64,000 nucleotides of DNA from Rhodocollybia butyracea (taxonomy: Eukaryota; Basidiomycota; Agaricomycetes; Agaricales; Omphalotaceae), in contig JADNRY010000292.1 of NCBI GenBank assembly GCA_015501585.1, forward strand, positions 1 to 64,000, written 5' to 3'. Below, piece by piece: positions 54,801-64,000 of the stretch (its first letter is position 1; the number at the start of each line of letters is the position of its first letter). Made by a program: the position numbers and the translations under genes. The notes below the pieces were generated by a model. It did no database searches. It saw only the letters and a program-made list of their open reading frames with translations, and was not told where the DNA came from.

Positions 54801-55656
54801 ACACCTCCGACATCGACTCCCAATCTCCCCTCCTCCCGCCCGAACCCACACCCGCTGATCATCTATTCGTATCTCTCAACATCTTCAAGCAGATTGATCA
54901 GCTGAAAAAGGCGAAGATCAAAGCGAAGAGAGACAGGACCAAGAGGGCCAAGAAGGGTGAGGCGGTTGATGAGGCCGCGAGCAAGGAGGAGGACGAGGGC
55001 TATGATAAGGAGTTGAGGAGGCTGGAGAGGAGGGCTGAAAGGGTTGCATATAAAGGTATGTGATTTCCTTCTTTATTTTTATTTTCCTTTCGTCCCTTTC
55101 CGTCTTTCGGTTTTACTTTCCTCACGGTAACATTGGCGCTAACGGATTTTCGTTTTTTCGAACACATCCCTATCTTCTTATCGCTATCACTCAAATTATA
55201 ACAGATTTTGACCCCACAAACGAATCCGCCATCAACAAATTAGAGTTTTTAGCAAACTTCAAACCTGAGACTGCTGTTGAGAAGGTACAGATGGTGTTGT
55301 GGAAGCTAATGACAACGAAGAGTCAGGTTGGAAGAGCATTGAGTAACGAGGGTGTAGAAGTTGCGGTGGCGACTGGGAAGAAGGGAAAACCGGTGAAGAC
55401 TGCGATTATTGACATGTTGAAGAAGTGAGTGAGGAATTTTTGCGTTTTCCCTTCGTTCTATCCTTCGTTCTATTGTTCTCCTTTCTTTTCTTTTTCTGTT
55501 GTGCCGGCTTGTACGGCCTCTTTCTATTGCTCTCCTCCCCTTCGTATTCTAATCATCATACTAACGATACCATACAGAAACGAAATCTCATACAACGAAG
55601 ACCCAAATAATGGAAAGTTCCTTGGGATTTCGGTTCCGCGTGTGGAGAATTCATAG
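51845..55656 (+). CDS. Large membrane/disordered protein, several 1-base frame breaks
   Basis: The N-terminal 150 residues are conserved-looking and hydrophobic, with segments at IFAIAFGLSLRVIITLVS, LTGSLVGLWEGIVLL and ALVVIWTGLGMILADI; this part suggests a membrane protein. A long disordered region follows, with Ser/Thr runs, Pro-Ala repeats and many APSVAPS units (53480-54110), then Glu/Lys-rich sequence. The end is a compact domain spliced through 149-nt (55056-55204) and 153-nt (55425-55577) introns, with DFDPTNESAINKLEFLANF, KVQMVLWKLM and ISYNEDPNNGKFLG, stopping at 55656. The reading frame must change by single bases near 53075, 53520, 53570 and 53890. These may be sequencing errors in repetitive GC-rich DNA or real decay. 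I do not know the function. Confidence 0.55.
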
Positions 55657-56837
55657 TAGCCTGTTTGGTACTACGGGACTATCTGCTTCAGCTGTCCTGT
55701 CGTCCTCCCTCCTTCCTTCGTTCCGTGCTTCGCATTAACGACCACGCTTTCATGAATCGTTATCTGCCACCTCCTACCTGCGACGCCCCTGCTACTTCCT
55801 CTCATGATGATGACACACGTACTATTCTCTTCTTACCTTTCCTTATTTTTCTGTGTTTCTGCAACTCATGGATGAATGTTGGATATTGGAACGAATCTGG
55901 AACGTTTTCTTTCTTTTGTCTTTTTTATCATACAAAAAAGTATTGTTGTTTCTTCGTCGTCTCTCTACCTACACCCCATCGCTATATCGCTATATCGTTG
56001 TTTCTGTTATGTTTCATTTCTACTCATATTTCTGTTTGTGTTTTGTTTCAAGCTACTTTTGTACAATCTATCCCGAATGCTATTTACTATCAGTTACGCT
56101 CTAGCTCTCGGCATCCCATCGTGTCTCGACCTGGCTGACGTGACCCGACCTTGACGTGACCCGACCCGACCTGACCCGACCCGACCCGACCCCGACCTTG
56201 ACCTGACCTTAGACTCGAACCAATCCCCTGCTAGAGTTGTGATGTGAATATCACAGCCTCGGCAGAGTGATCTCAGTTGTCGAGGTGTCCAAAAAAAACG
56301 ACTGGCTCGAGTCTAACCTAGCTTGGCCTGACGTGACCTTGACTCGACCTCAACCCGACCTTGACCTGACCTTGACCTTGACCTGACCTTGACCTTGACC
56401 TGACCTTGACCTTGACCTGACCCGACCCGACCTTGACCTGACCTTGACCTAGCCTGACCCGACTTTGATGCGACCTGTCCTTATCGTTGTTTCTGTTTTG
56501 TTTCGCCTCTCTGTTTCTGTTGCTTTGCTTTTGTTTCAAGATACTTTTATAATCTATACCAAATGCTATTAGTTATGCTCTAGCTCTGAGTGTCTCATCC
56601 TGACCTCTCGAGCCTGTTAATGAGCCACCCGTCGTTGACTCAAGTCATTGGCATGTAGTGTAGGGATACAGTGTTTGCTTTGCATAGCACAATCATGATC
56701 CCAAGGACAGACTAAAGGACTCCAGACTCGGAGAGACTCACAAGGTATTATCGATATATATGTTAAAGCTTCCGTGCGTGCGGGCCGGTTGTCCGAAAAG
56801 TTTTCTTCCTTCATAACACTCACCAGAGTTCGGGGAG
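55657..56837. other. Gene-free stretch holding a TTGACC satellite
   Basis: No gene is supported. It contains the satellite listed separately and, to its left, pyrimidine-rich DNA. Confidence 0.45.
55990..56612. repeat. TTGACC/CCGAC satellite flanked by 130-bp direct repeats
   Basis: Bases 56134-56215 and 56325-56475 consist of GACCTTGACCTGACC and GACCCGACC words in tandem. They are interrupted by a unique segment with an internal inverted pair (TTAGACTCGAACCA and TGGCTCGAGTCTAA). The whole is flanked by direct repeats at about 55990-56130 and 56479-56612, which share TATCGTTGTTTCTGTT, GTTTCAAG-TACTTTT and ATGCTATT-blocks. Confidence 0.75.
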
Positions 56838-58845
56838 ATGAGCTCTCTCATCTCTGCTGTATCCTGGGTCCGACGCGGTGTTGCTTTACAGAATCCATCC
56901 AAATATGTCCTAGACGACAAAGAATTGGAACGTGTTAGTGCGTTGGCGAGAATCGAGTTAGAAGATGCTCAAGTGGAACTCAAAAGGGCGCATGAAGCTG
57001 CAAAAAGTATGGGACAAGGAGATGATATTGAGGTTCTGGATGGAGAGGGAGATGCAGACGAAGACGATGGAAATTGGGTCGAGTGAGTAGAAATCTCAGA
57101 TTCTGGAATTTTGATGTTAACCAATTCTGTTTCTGTGTAGTGAAGATGACGATGCCATGGATGTAGACAGTGAAGCCCCGAAGCCACCGACTCAAGAGCC
57201 TTCGGCTGAAGCTAAAACTAACGATGACGATCTGTCGAAATATAACCTGGATGACTATGATGATGATGGCCCAGGCGATAGTGAGTTATCCCCGAGTACA
57301 AAAGTTGTTTTGGATCACTAATTCGCCCAGGTATAAGTCATTTCAGTAATATTAACAACATTGCTGTCTACAAAAATAACGATGAAGACCCGTATATTAC
57401 GCTGAAGGTCGGTGGCAAAAAATAAATTGTCCTCGTTTAGAAAACCAATAATTGTTGTAGGAAGATGATGCTGAAAATGAACGTACAGAGCTCGAAGTAC
57501 TCCCCTCCGACAACCTTCTCGTCGTGGCTAAAACCGAAGATGAAATTTCTCAGTTGGAAATTTACGTCTACGAAGAATCCGAAGCCAATCTCTATGTTCA
57601 TCACGACCTTATGCTCCCAAACTTTCCTCTCTGTCTCGAGTGGCTGGATTTTCCACCAGCTTCATCTTCATCCAATAACGACCCAACCAACTCTGGCCTC
57701 GGTAACTACATTGCTGTCGGTACACTTGACCCCGAGATTGAGATCTGGTCTCTTGATGTCGTGGAGGCGATGTACCCGAACACTGTTTTGGGAAGACCAG
57801 ACAAGACTAAAGCCCATATACCAGTCCCTTTGGGTACAGGAAAGAAGAAGAAGAAAAAGACCAAATCGAGACAGGTGGAAAAAGCTTACCACGTCGATGC
57901 TGTCCTGGGTTTATCGTGGAACAAGAAGCAAAGGAATTTATTAGCTAGCGCTAGTGCGGATCGGACGGTTAAGTTGTGGGATTTGAGTCGGGATCCCACA
58001 ATCAGTGGTGGGGAAGGAGGAGCCTTACGGAGTTTTGATGTTCACAAAGACAAAGTACAGGCGGTTCAGTGGAACGAAAAAGATCCTGCGGTGTTGTTGA
58101 CGGGAAGTTATGATCGGACTGTACGGACGTTCGATACTCGCTCGCCAGATACCGGTGTAGGCGCATTCTTAGGAAGCGATGTAGAAGCGCTTGAAGTGGG
58201 ATCCATGGCACGAGTCAGGATTTTACGCAAGTATCTGCATATTTGCCTTCGTCTCCTTGATAGCTGATGTGTGCATTCCAGGTCTCTCTCGAAAGTGGCA
58301 TCGTCCTCAACTTTGACGTCCGAAATCTTTCTTCGAATTCAAATCAAGACATAGACCACCCATCGCCTCCAATATTTACCCTTCAAGCTCACACAGGCGC
58401 TGCCTCATCGCTCGACGTCAATCCACATATCCGAGGATGCATTGTTACTGGCGGAAGCGACAAAATGGTCAAAGTATGGAACGTTGAAGAATCTGACGAG
58501 AAGCACCATGTTAGTTTGGTGAACTCGAGAGATTTGGGTGTGGTAAGCCTCACTATTAGTACCGCTCTTTTTTGTCTTGAGCTCAAACCTTCTTTTTCTC
58601 TTCAGGGCAAAGTATTCTCAACAACCTTTTCTCCTGAGTCGGATTCTCCACTCACCCTTGCGGCTGGTGGTTCCAAAGCTAAATTGCAAATATGGGATGT
58701 TGGTGCGAATAGGGAAGCAAGGAAAGCATTTGCAGGAAAGCTTCGGGAAGCTGGGAAGATGTTGAAGGAGAATAAAGAGGGGGATGGCGGTGTCGTTGGA
58801 CTAGTCAGTGATGGGGAAGAGAGTGATGATGAAGACGATGAGTAG
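56838..58845 (+). CDS. PWP1: PWP1, WD40 ribosome-biogenesis/chromatin factor (about 575 aa)
   Basis: Six exons: 56838-57082, 57141-57280, 57331-57407, 57461-58226, 58282-58542 and 58606-58845. The N-terminus SAVSWVRRGVAL, with LDDKELERV after it and a following acidic region, is characteristic of periodic tryptophan protein 1. The WD40 repeats follow: HVDAVLGLSWN to TVKLWDL, HKDKVQAVQWN to TVRTFDT, and later KMVKVWNVEE. Pwp1 is a nucleolar factor for early 60S and rDNA functions and is conserved across eukaryotes. Two oddities appear. Intron 4 (58227-58281) starts with GC (GCAAGT), giving GFY joined to VSLESG. There is also one base too many near 58191-58192 (CTTGAAGTGG), so the exon sum is 1729. 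A frameshift in such a conserved single gene is more likely a sequence error. Confidence 0.88.
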
Positions 58846-59028
58846 GCTATATAGTATGAACGATCTGTATATGTATAGTCGCTTGAAGATATCATTATGA
58901 TACGCTACATGATTTAAAAATCATGTGAATTGATGGGTCATGCTACGCGAATGGCGATGGTCATGTGCAGTGTGCATCATCTTCTCTTTTCTTCATCAAC
59001 CCCTGCGACCCCTACGTGATTATTTTAC

Positions 59029-61961
59029 ATGGCGCTGACATCTTCATCTCGCTCAAACTCTCTCAAACAGCCTCATAATTCAAAGAGAACCCCATGCTTC
59101 AGCCAATTGGTTGAACTGTTTGAGTCGCTCGCGACAGAGCGAAAGCAGGAAACAAAGAAAAAGATTTTGAATCACTGGTTCGCCGTACGCTTTTCTCTTT
59201 GGGCTTGTTGGAATGCTGGCTAGAATGTTTCAATAGAAATGGAGGAACGACGTCGGAAATGACATTTTTCCCCTTCTCAGGCTCCTCTTACCACATGTAC
59301 TTCCTCTTTCTCGAGAACATATGTAAACGCTCAACTTGGTTTTCAGATTGATAAACACCGTCCAGCTCTAGGACTTCAAGAAGCGAACATTTCCAAGCTT
59401 TACATAAAGCTGTTTGGTGTGAAGGCCCAAAGCGACGACGCGACGCGTCTACGGAATTGGACTGTTCCAACTGACGACAACGTATAGTGACTACCGTTTC
59501 CTTGTTTGACTATAGCTCATTATATTCCTCAGAAAATAGCAGGCGATTTCGCTGCTCTTCTCCATGACTTTGTGAAGAAACGATCGTCTGTGACAGAGGG
59601 TGTCCTTACGATCAAAGAAGTTAACGACCTCTTGGATGACCTCGCAAATGCGAAAGGTGCCGAGTGTGTTCTAGAGCAATAGTTGCTGATCTCACTATAC
59701 TAATCTTATTTGAAGATTTATTCAGCTCGAAATTTTCAAGCGTATCTTCCATGAGACTACCCCACGGGAACAGAAGTGGATAGTTCGAATAATACTCAAA
59801 CGTATTGTCGTTCTCGTTGACTCTTTTCCTCGTGCTCATATCCCTATAAGACATGTCTATTTCAGTCTTAGAAACATCGGTTCTCGAGGTGTTTCACCCC
59901 GATGCACAGGCCATATACGATGTGACGTCTGACCTGCGCTACGTTGCCTGGCGGCTTTATGATCCAACATTCCGGGCGACGGATACGGTTTGTTAACATG
60001 GTCGTTCTTCGTAAAAAATATATCTGATCAACCCCAACCTCAGGACAAGGATTTGAGAATAGGATGGGCTTTCAAGCCCATGCTTTCCACGTCATTCAAG
60101 ACCATTGAGGAGAGTGTTACGAGGATGACCGAGAATGATCCTGTCGACAAGGATCTTCAGTTCTTCATTGAAGAAAAAATAGACGGGGAGCGGATGCAGA
60201 TACATGTCCTAAACGGCCAGTATCTATACTATTCGAGGTTAGCATCCAATTTTCGGTTCATATTCAAGTACTTATCAACATTTGTTTAGAAAGCGGACCA
60301 GGTACGTTGTAGTGTACACTATTGTTCCACCGATTCCTGAGATACTCCATGATTCAGCTACACACATCTGTACGGCCGAGACTCTCAAACTGGAAGCTTG
60401 ACACCGCATCTTGCCAATGCCTTCAAGGGGGATATCAACAGGTTCGCTCTTTTATTCAGGCTACTATGTTAGCCAATTTTCCGCGATTGCTTATGTATCG
60501 CCAGCCTGATCCTTGACGGCGAGATGGTTGCTATTGACAAAGAAACAGGGCAAGTTTTGCCCTTCGGTACGCTGAAAGAGACTAATAGTTCGGGTAAGTC
60601 AATTCTTGATGCACCGATACCATATCATCTGACGACCTCCAGGAAAACTTATGAATCAACCTTGCTGTACGTTGTCCCAGGGTTCCAAAAATGTTCACTG
60701 ATTTCCCTGTAGTCAAAGTATTTGATATGTTGTTTATCAATGGGCGAAGCCTTCTTGGAGAACCGCTATCTAAACGCAAACGGGAAATGTGTATGACTCT
60801 CAAAGAAGTCCCCGGCCGTGTGGAGTTTGTGCCGGAATTCCGAGGGAGAACCGTGGAGGATGTTCGAACGCGGTTGGCCCAGGTCATGGCTGACAGGGGT
60901 GAAGGGCTTGTTTTGAAGCACTCACGATCAACATACATCCCCAACGGGCGGAATCATGACTGGATAAAGGTCAAGCCTGAATACATGGTGAGTTTCCAAC
61001 GTTTGCGCTCGAGCCATAATTGTACTGATATGCTGTAGGATGGTATGGCCGACACGTTTGACCTACTTGTTGTCGGTCAGTTTCTAATGATTAGGATCTA
61101 TATTCGCTAAACGACTTCGTTTCAGCGGGAAATTATGGTCGCGGAAAACGAGGCGGCCAAATCTCGACCCTTCTTTGCGCTGTAAAACAAGACGGAAGTG
61201 AACGGTCTGACGCTCTGTTCATATCCTGTGCTATCGGCTGACCATAACAATGTTTTCAGATACAGCTCATTCGTGCGTGTGGGCACAGGTCTAAAATTTG
61301 AAGAGTACGAGCGCATCACGAAGATGCCGTCATGGAAGCCCAGAGGTCCCAATGGCTTACCGGACTGGCTACAGACGACGAAGCAAAATGGTAAAGTGGA
61401 GCAAGGATGATGATAAATGGGACATGTATCTTGATCCCAAAGAGTAAGAACCCTTTGCGACGTTCAGGTTCTATCTGATATTTCTACTCTAGTGCGTTCG
61501 TTCTTGAAGTAAAGGCTACTGAAGTCGTCCCGTCTGGTGTGTATCAATCAGCTCCAATTCGTCTGGATCGATCACATTTACGCATTTCCAGATGGGCATC
61601 ACTTCAGTTTGACTTTACGCTTTCCACGGGCGGTCAAAATTCGCGATGACCGTAACAAAGATGACTGCTGGACAGCTGCGGGTGAGGACGTATAAGCTTA
61701 TAGTCAGATAAGTTAGTTGATTGATCCACACCGTCCACAGATGTCCTGCGGTATTCAGACTCTGGAAAGAAGAAACGCAAATCAGAAGATGAAGGTCCAA
61801 AGTACGCTCAACTCCTATATTCTTTTGAGGTTTGAGGTTACTGAAAGGCCCGTGAATAGAGTATCGAAGAAACAGAAGACTAGCAAGGTATGGCTGAATT
61901 GAATTCGAAAGATGCCCGAACTTGTTCTCCTGCTGACGACAAACAGCTTCAAGTCCTTTAG
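59029..61961 (+). CDS. LIG4: DNA ligase IV core, lacking BRCT repeats (about 658 aa)
   Basis: Nineteen exons can be traced from 59029, including a 12-nt exon (60290-60301). The N-terminal DNA-binding domain reads SQLVELFESL, LLRLLLPH and NISKLYIKLFGV. The nucleotidyltransferase has motif I with the adenylated lysine in EEKIDGERMQ, then LYGRDSQTGSL, LILDGEMVA, GEGLVLKHS and IKVKPEYM. The OB-fold follows with FDLLVVGGNYG, SSFVRVGTGL and LRFPRAVKIRDD. Ligase IV seals double-strand breaks in non-homologous end joining and normally ends in two BRCT repeats that bind XRCC4/Lif1. Here the frame ends at 61961, soon after a basic linker, and only 340 bp remain before the next gene. Two extra A bases in runs (60687-60691 and 61385-61388) must be discounted for an open frame. 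Confidence 0.8.
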
Positions 61962-62483
61962 CTGTCAAAAATCGAACTTTGGAGAAATATATCAGACTCA
62001 CACTGTCCGTGCAGCTTTTATCTTCGACCGGTCAATCTGATCAACCCTAAGACTACATAGCAGGTAAAGAAGGCCGAGGAAGAGTGCGATATCCGATGTA
62101 AATTAGATATTCATTCTCGCATAACTCGCATCGATCAATTCATGCAGAAAGAAACCATCCCGAAGCTCACAGAGCCAGAAACTTCATTTGGTGTCGTGCC
62201 CCTGACATCGTTACAACGAAAAATCGCCAGTTCGCAGATACACAGCACACATTCGATCTGAAACTTTGGGGCAAAAGTACGCAGGTGGTTCGTAATGTGA
62301 AGATGTAACTAGCACGTCGTGAATACTGAAAATATTAAGTCAACAACAAAGGAAGCATAATGATACGTATAGGATATAGAGGGCTGAATAGGGTAAAGAC
62401 ATTGTATCGCCGGAGAGTTCAGAAGCACAAGGTATAAACCTTGATCGCCAATAAGGCCAAAATCAAGAGAAACAAAAACAGCG
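61962..62483. other. Convergent spacer between ligase IV and syntaxin
   Basis: The sequence holds only short frames, one resembling a basic helical tail (KKAEEECDIR). It is too short to encode the two BRCT repeats expected after the ligase core, and I see no BRCT-type tryptophan motif in any frame. Confidence 0.5.
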
Positions 62484-63612
62484 TTAAGACAACACCTATG
62501 GTCGAAAGATTTAGGAAAATAGACATTGGTGAAAAGTGAGTTACGCACCGCCAGTAGCACAATTGCCACCACGACAATTAATATTATCATTAAACACGCT
62601 GCGCGCCTACCTGCCTTCCGTTGGTACTCGTGTGCAGTCGTCAACTCTTCCGCGGCACGAGACGTGTCAACATGCACACTCTGAATGTTATAATCAATGT
62701 TGTCTATAAAAAGAAAAGAACCTTTATTTAGGAATGCAGTCCGAGACGAAGATAGGTAGAACGGCTTACCAAGCATTCCGCCTTGTTGATGCACCAAAGT
62801 TCCGAGGTCCCTGAAGATTTCGGCTAGCTCGTGGACTCCTGCTTCGATCTCACGTATGTCTTCCTCACGTTCTTGGATAAGAGATTCTTGGTACGCGAGT
62901 TCATGGGGAGAAAGTTGAGCTTGCAGAAGCTGAGCTTGACGTTGTGAAGGTGACGACGGTGTTGCATTTGGCTCTCTAATCATTTAAATATTCTGAGAGT
63001 GATATTTAATAGAAAAGTTACTCGACGTACGGCCTATCTTCATTATCTTCTACAGCCATCTTGACCCCTTGCACGACCGTCCTCTGTCTCTCCGCACTGA
63101 GTTGCTGTGCACGTTGAAAACCAACAAGAGATAGTTGGAAGTCATGAGAGGTCTTTTGCAACGAAGTTTTCTGATGCGGCTATTGGAGCAGGCGCGAAGT
63201 ATAGTGAACAAGAAGCAAGGAAGAGGTGAATAGAGATATGGCGCACAATACAGAGAACTTACAAGCTTGGCTTGCTGGGTGGTCAGCTTCTTCAAGTCTT
63301 CTGATCCTCTCTTCGCCATTGCACGTGTAGTGTCTGTCAAGTCATGCCTGCGATTCCAGGTTCTAGTGTTATCCATCGACTGCACAAGCTCAGAACTCAC
63401 AAACTTTTCCTCAATGCTGCAGAGTCTCTTCCAGTCCCCAACTGGTCCACCAACTTCAGGATTCCTTGGACGTTGGCGTTCATCTTGAGCATTTGTAGTG
63501 AAAGACTGGACTGCAGACTGCGGAATGCTGCATCTTCTGGTGATTCTGGCGTAGCGAGAGAAGCGTTGGAAGTCCCCGGTCCAAATCCAGCCTCGATATC
63601 TTGGAAGCTCAT
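62484..63612 (-). CDS. Endosomal/vacuolar syntaxin, Qa-SNARE (269 aa)
   Basis: Six exons join to exactly 810 nt: 63612-63401, 63347-63263, 63170-63031, 62975-62770, 62703-62549 and a 12-nt last exon 62495-62484 encoding VLS-stop. The start MSFQDIEAG is typical of Pep12/syntaxin-7-like proteins; an ATG ten codons upstream is less likely. The N-terminal three-helix domain contains LHDLTDTTRAMAKRGSEDL and DFQLSLVGFQRAQQ. The SNARE motif runs from SLIQEREEDI to AAEELTTAHEYQRK, with the central-layer glutamine near LVHQQGG. A C-terminal membrane anchor (CLMIILIVVVAIVLLAVLS) ends the protein. It would drive fusion at the late endosome or vacuole. There is no frame error. Confidence 0.9.
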
Positions 63613-63881
63613 ATTGGAGTTATCAACGTCAGTCGGGATCAAAGGTGAAGGTGAAAGTCAAGGAACAAACAATAAAAATGACAAATAAGGCGTGAGAACT
63701 TGGCGCCACTACATCTCAGAGCTCCTGACTTGGAGTTTTCTCAACCAAAGAGGCTCATTGAACCGCGTGTTTTCTCTCTTTATTTTTTGCCATTCTCATA
63801 CATAATTAGCGTCCTCTTAACGACCCCCAATTTCGGGCAAATTTCATAGGTATCGGCGAACAACTCTTTGTCTTATGCCCA
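63613..63881. other. Divergent promoter region
   Basis: The 269 bp lie between the syntaxin start and a plus-strand ORF. It is probably a shared promoter; no clear element is visible apart from a TTTATTTTTTG stretch. Confidence 0.35.
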
Positions 63882-64000
63882 ATGGAGGGCCCAAAACTCG
63901 AACGCGAACCAGTAGGAATTGAACCCCGCGCTGACTACGATACACACAAGCTCCCAAAAGATGAACATCAGCTACCAGAGAAAGATTTCAAAATCCAACA
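63882..64000 (+). CDS. Start of a further ORF, cut by the window end
   Basis: An ATG at 63882 opens a frame that stays open for 39 codons to the edge (EGPKLEREPVGIEPRADYD and on). It is charged and shows no signal peptide. I cannot identify it from this much; a nearby ATG five codons earlier in another frame stops quickly, which favours this one. Confidence 0.4.
   Translation, partial: MEGPKLEREPVGIEPRADYDTHKLPKDEHQLPEKDFKIQ

Overview
The window is nuclear DNA of a basidiomycete fungus, most likely an Agaricomycete. The coding genes are broken by many short GT-AG introns (about 45-80 nt). The gene content fits: a secreted PEBP, a MYND protein, IRG-like GTPases, amplified F-box genes, PWP1, DNA ligase IV and an endosomal syntaxin. 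A Tf1/sushi-type chromovirus and a Tad-like LINE remnant also fit. I cannot name the species. All coordinates and splice sites below were read by eye.

Layout. 1-2275 shows no gene. 2276-4149 (minus) is a five-exon gene of unknown function whose first two exons are a tandem exon duplication. 4.7-13.9 kb holds two degenerate copies of one sequence unit. The second copy carries a 483-bp MITE and a complete 6.78-kb chromovirus with identical 437-bp LTRs, and the first copy preserves the empty site. 15-17.3 kb has a secreted PEBP gene and a MYND gene. 17.4-27.4 kb is a diverged tandem duplication of an IRG-like GTPase gene (second copy frameshifted) with an F-box gene between the copies; a short-chain dehydrogenase follows. 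29-31.3 kb holds a CACTA-type foldback element, an intron-containing tRNA-Asn and a dispersed repeat. 32-34.3 kb is a long HSP20-like protein gene, followed by pyrimidine-rich DNA and a second repeat copy. 37.4-45.8 kb is a duplicated cassette: a tRNA-like sequence, a coiled-coil/F-box/acidic-tail gene and, convergent to it, a secreted glycine-rich protein built from tiny phase-1 exons. 46-50.5 kb contains a LINE tail and decayed F-box copies. 50.6-64 kb is the quieter part: a small repeat-containing membrane protein, a large membrane/disordered protein, a TTGACC satellite, PWP1, a ligase IV lacking BRCT repeats, a syntaxin, and the start of a further ORF.

How it fits together. The right end (PWP1, ligase IV, syntaxin) looks like conserved housekeeping sequence. 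The middle 35 kb looks like an accessory region driven by tandem duplication and mobile elements. Its recurrent themes are F-box proteins, IRG-like GTPases and secreted repeat proteins, which would suit a fast-evolving interaction or defence locus, but that role is inference.

Caution. Single-base frameshifts recur, mostly in homopolymer runs, even in a retroelement with identical LTRs and in PWP1. Part of the apparent pseudogenisation may be uncorrected sequencing error.
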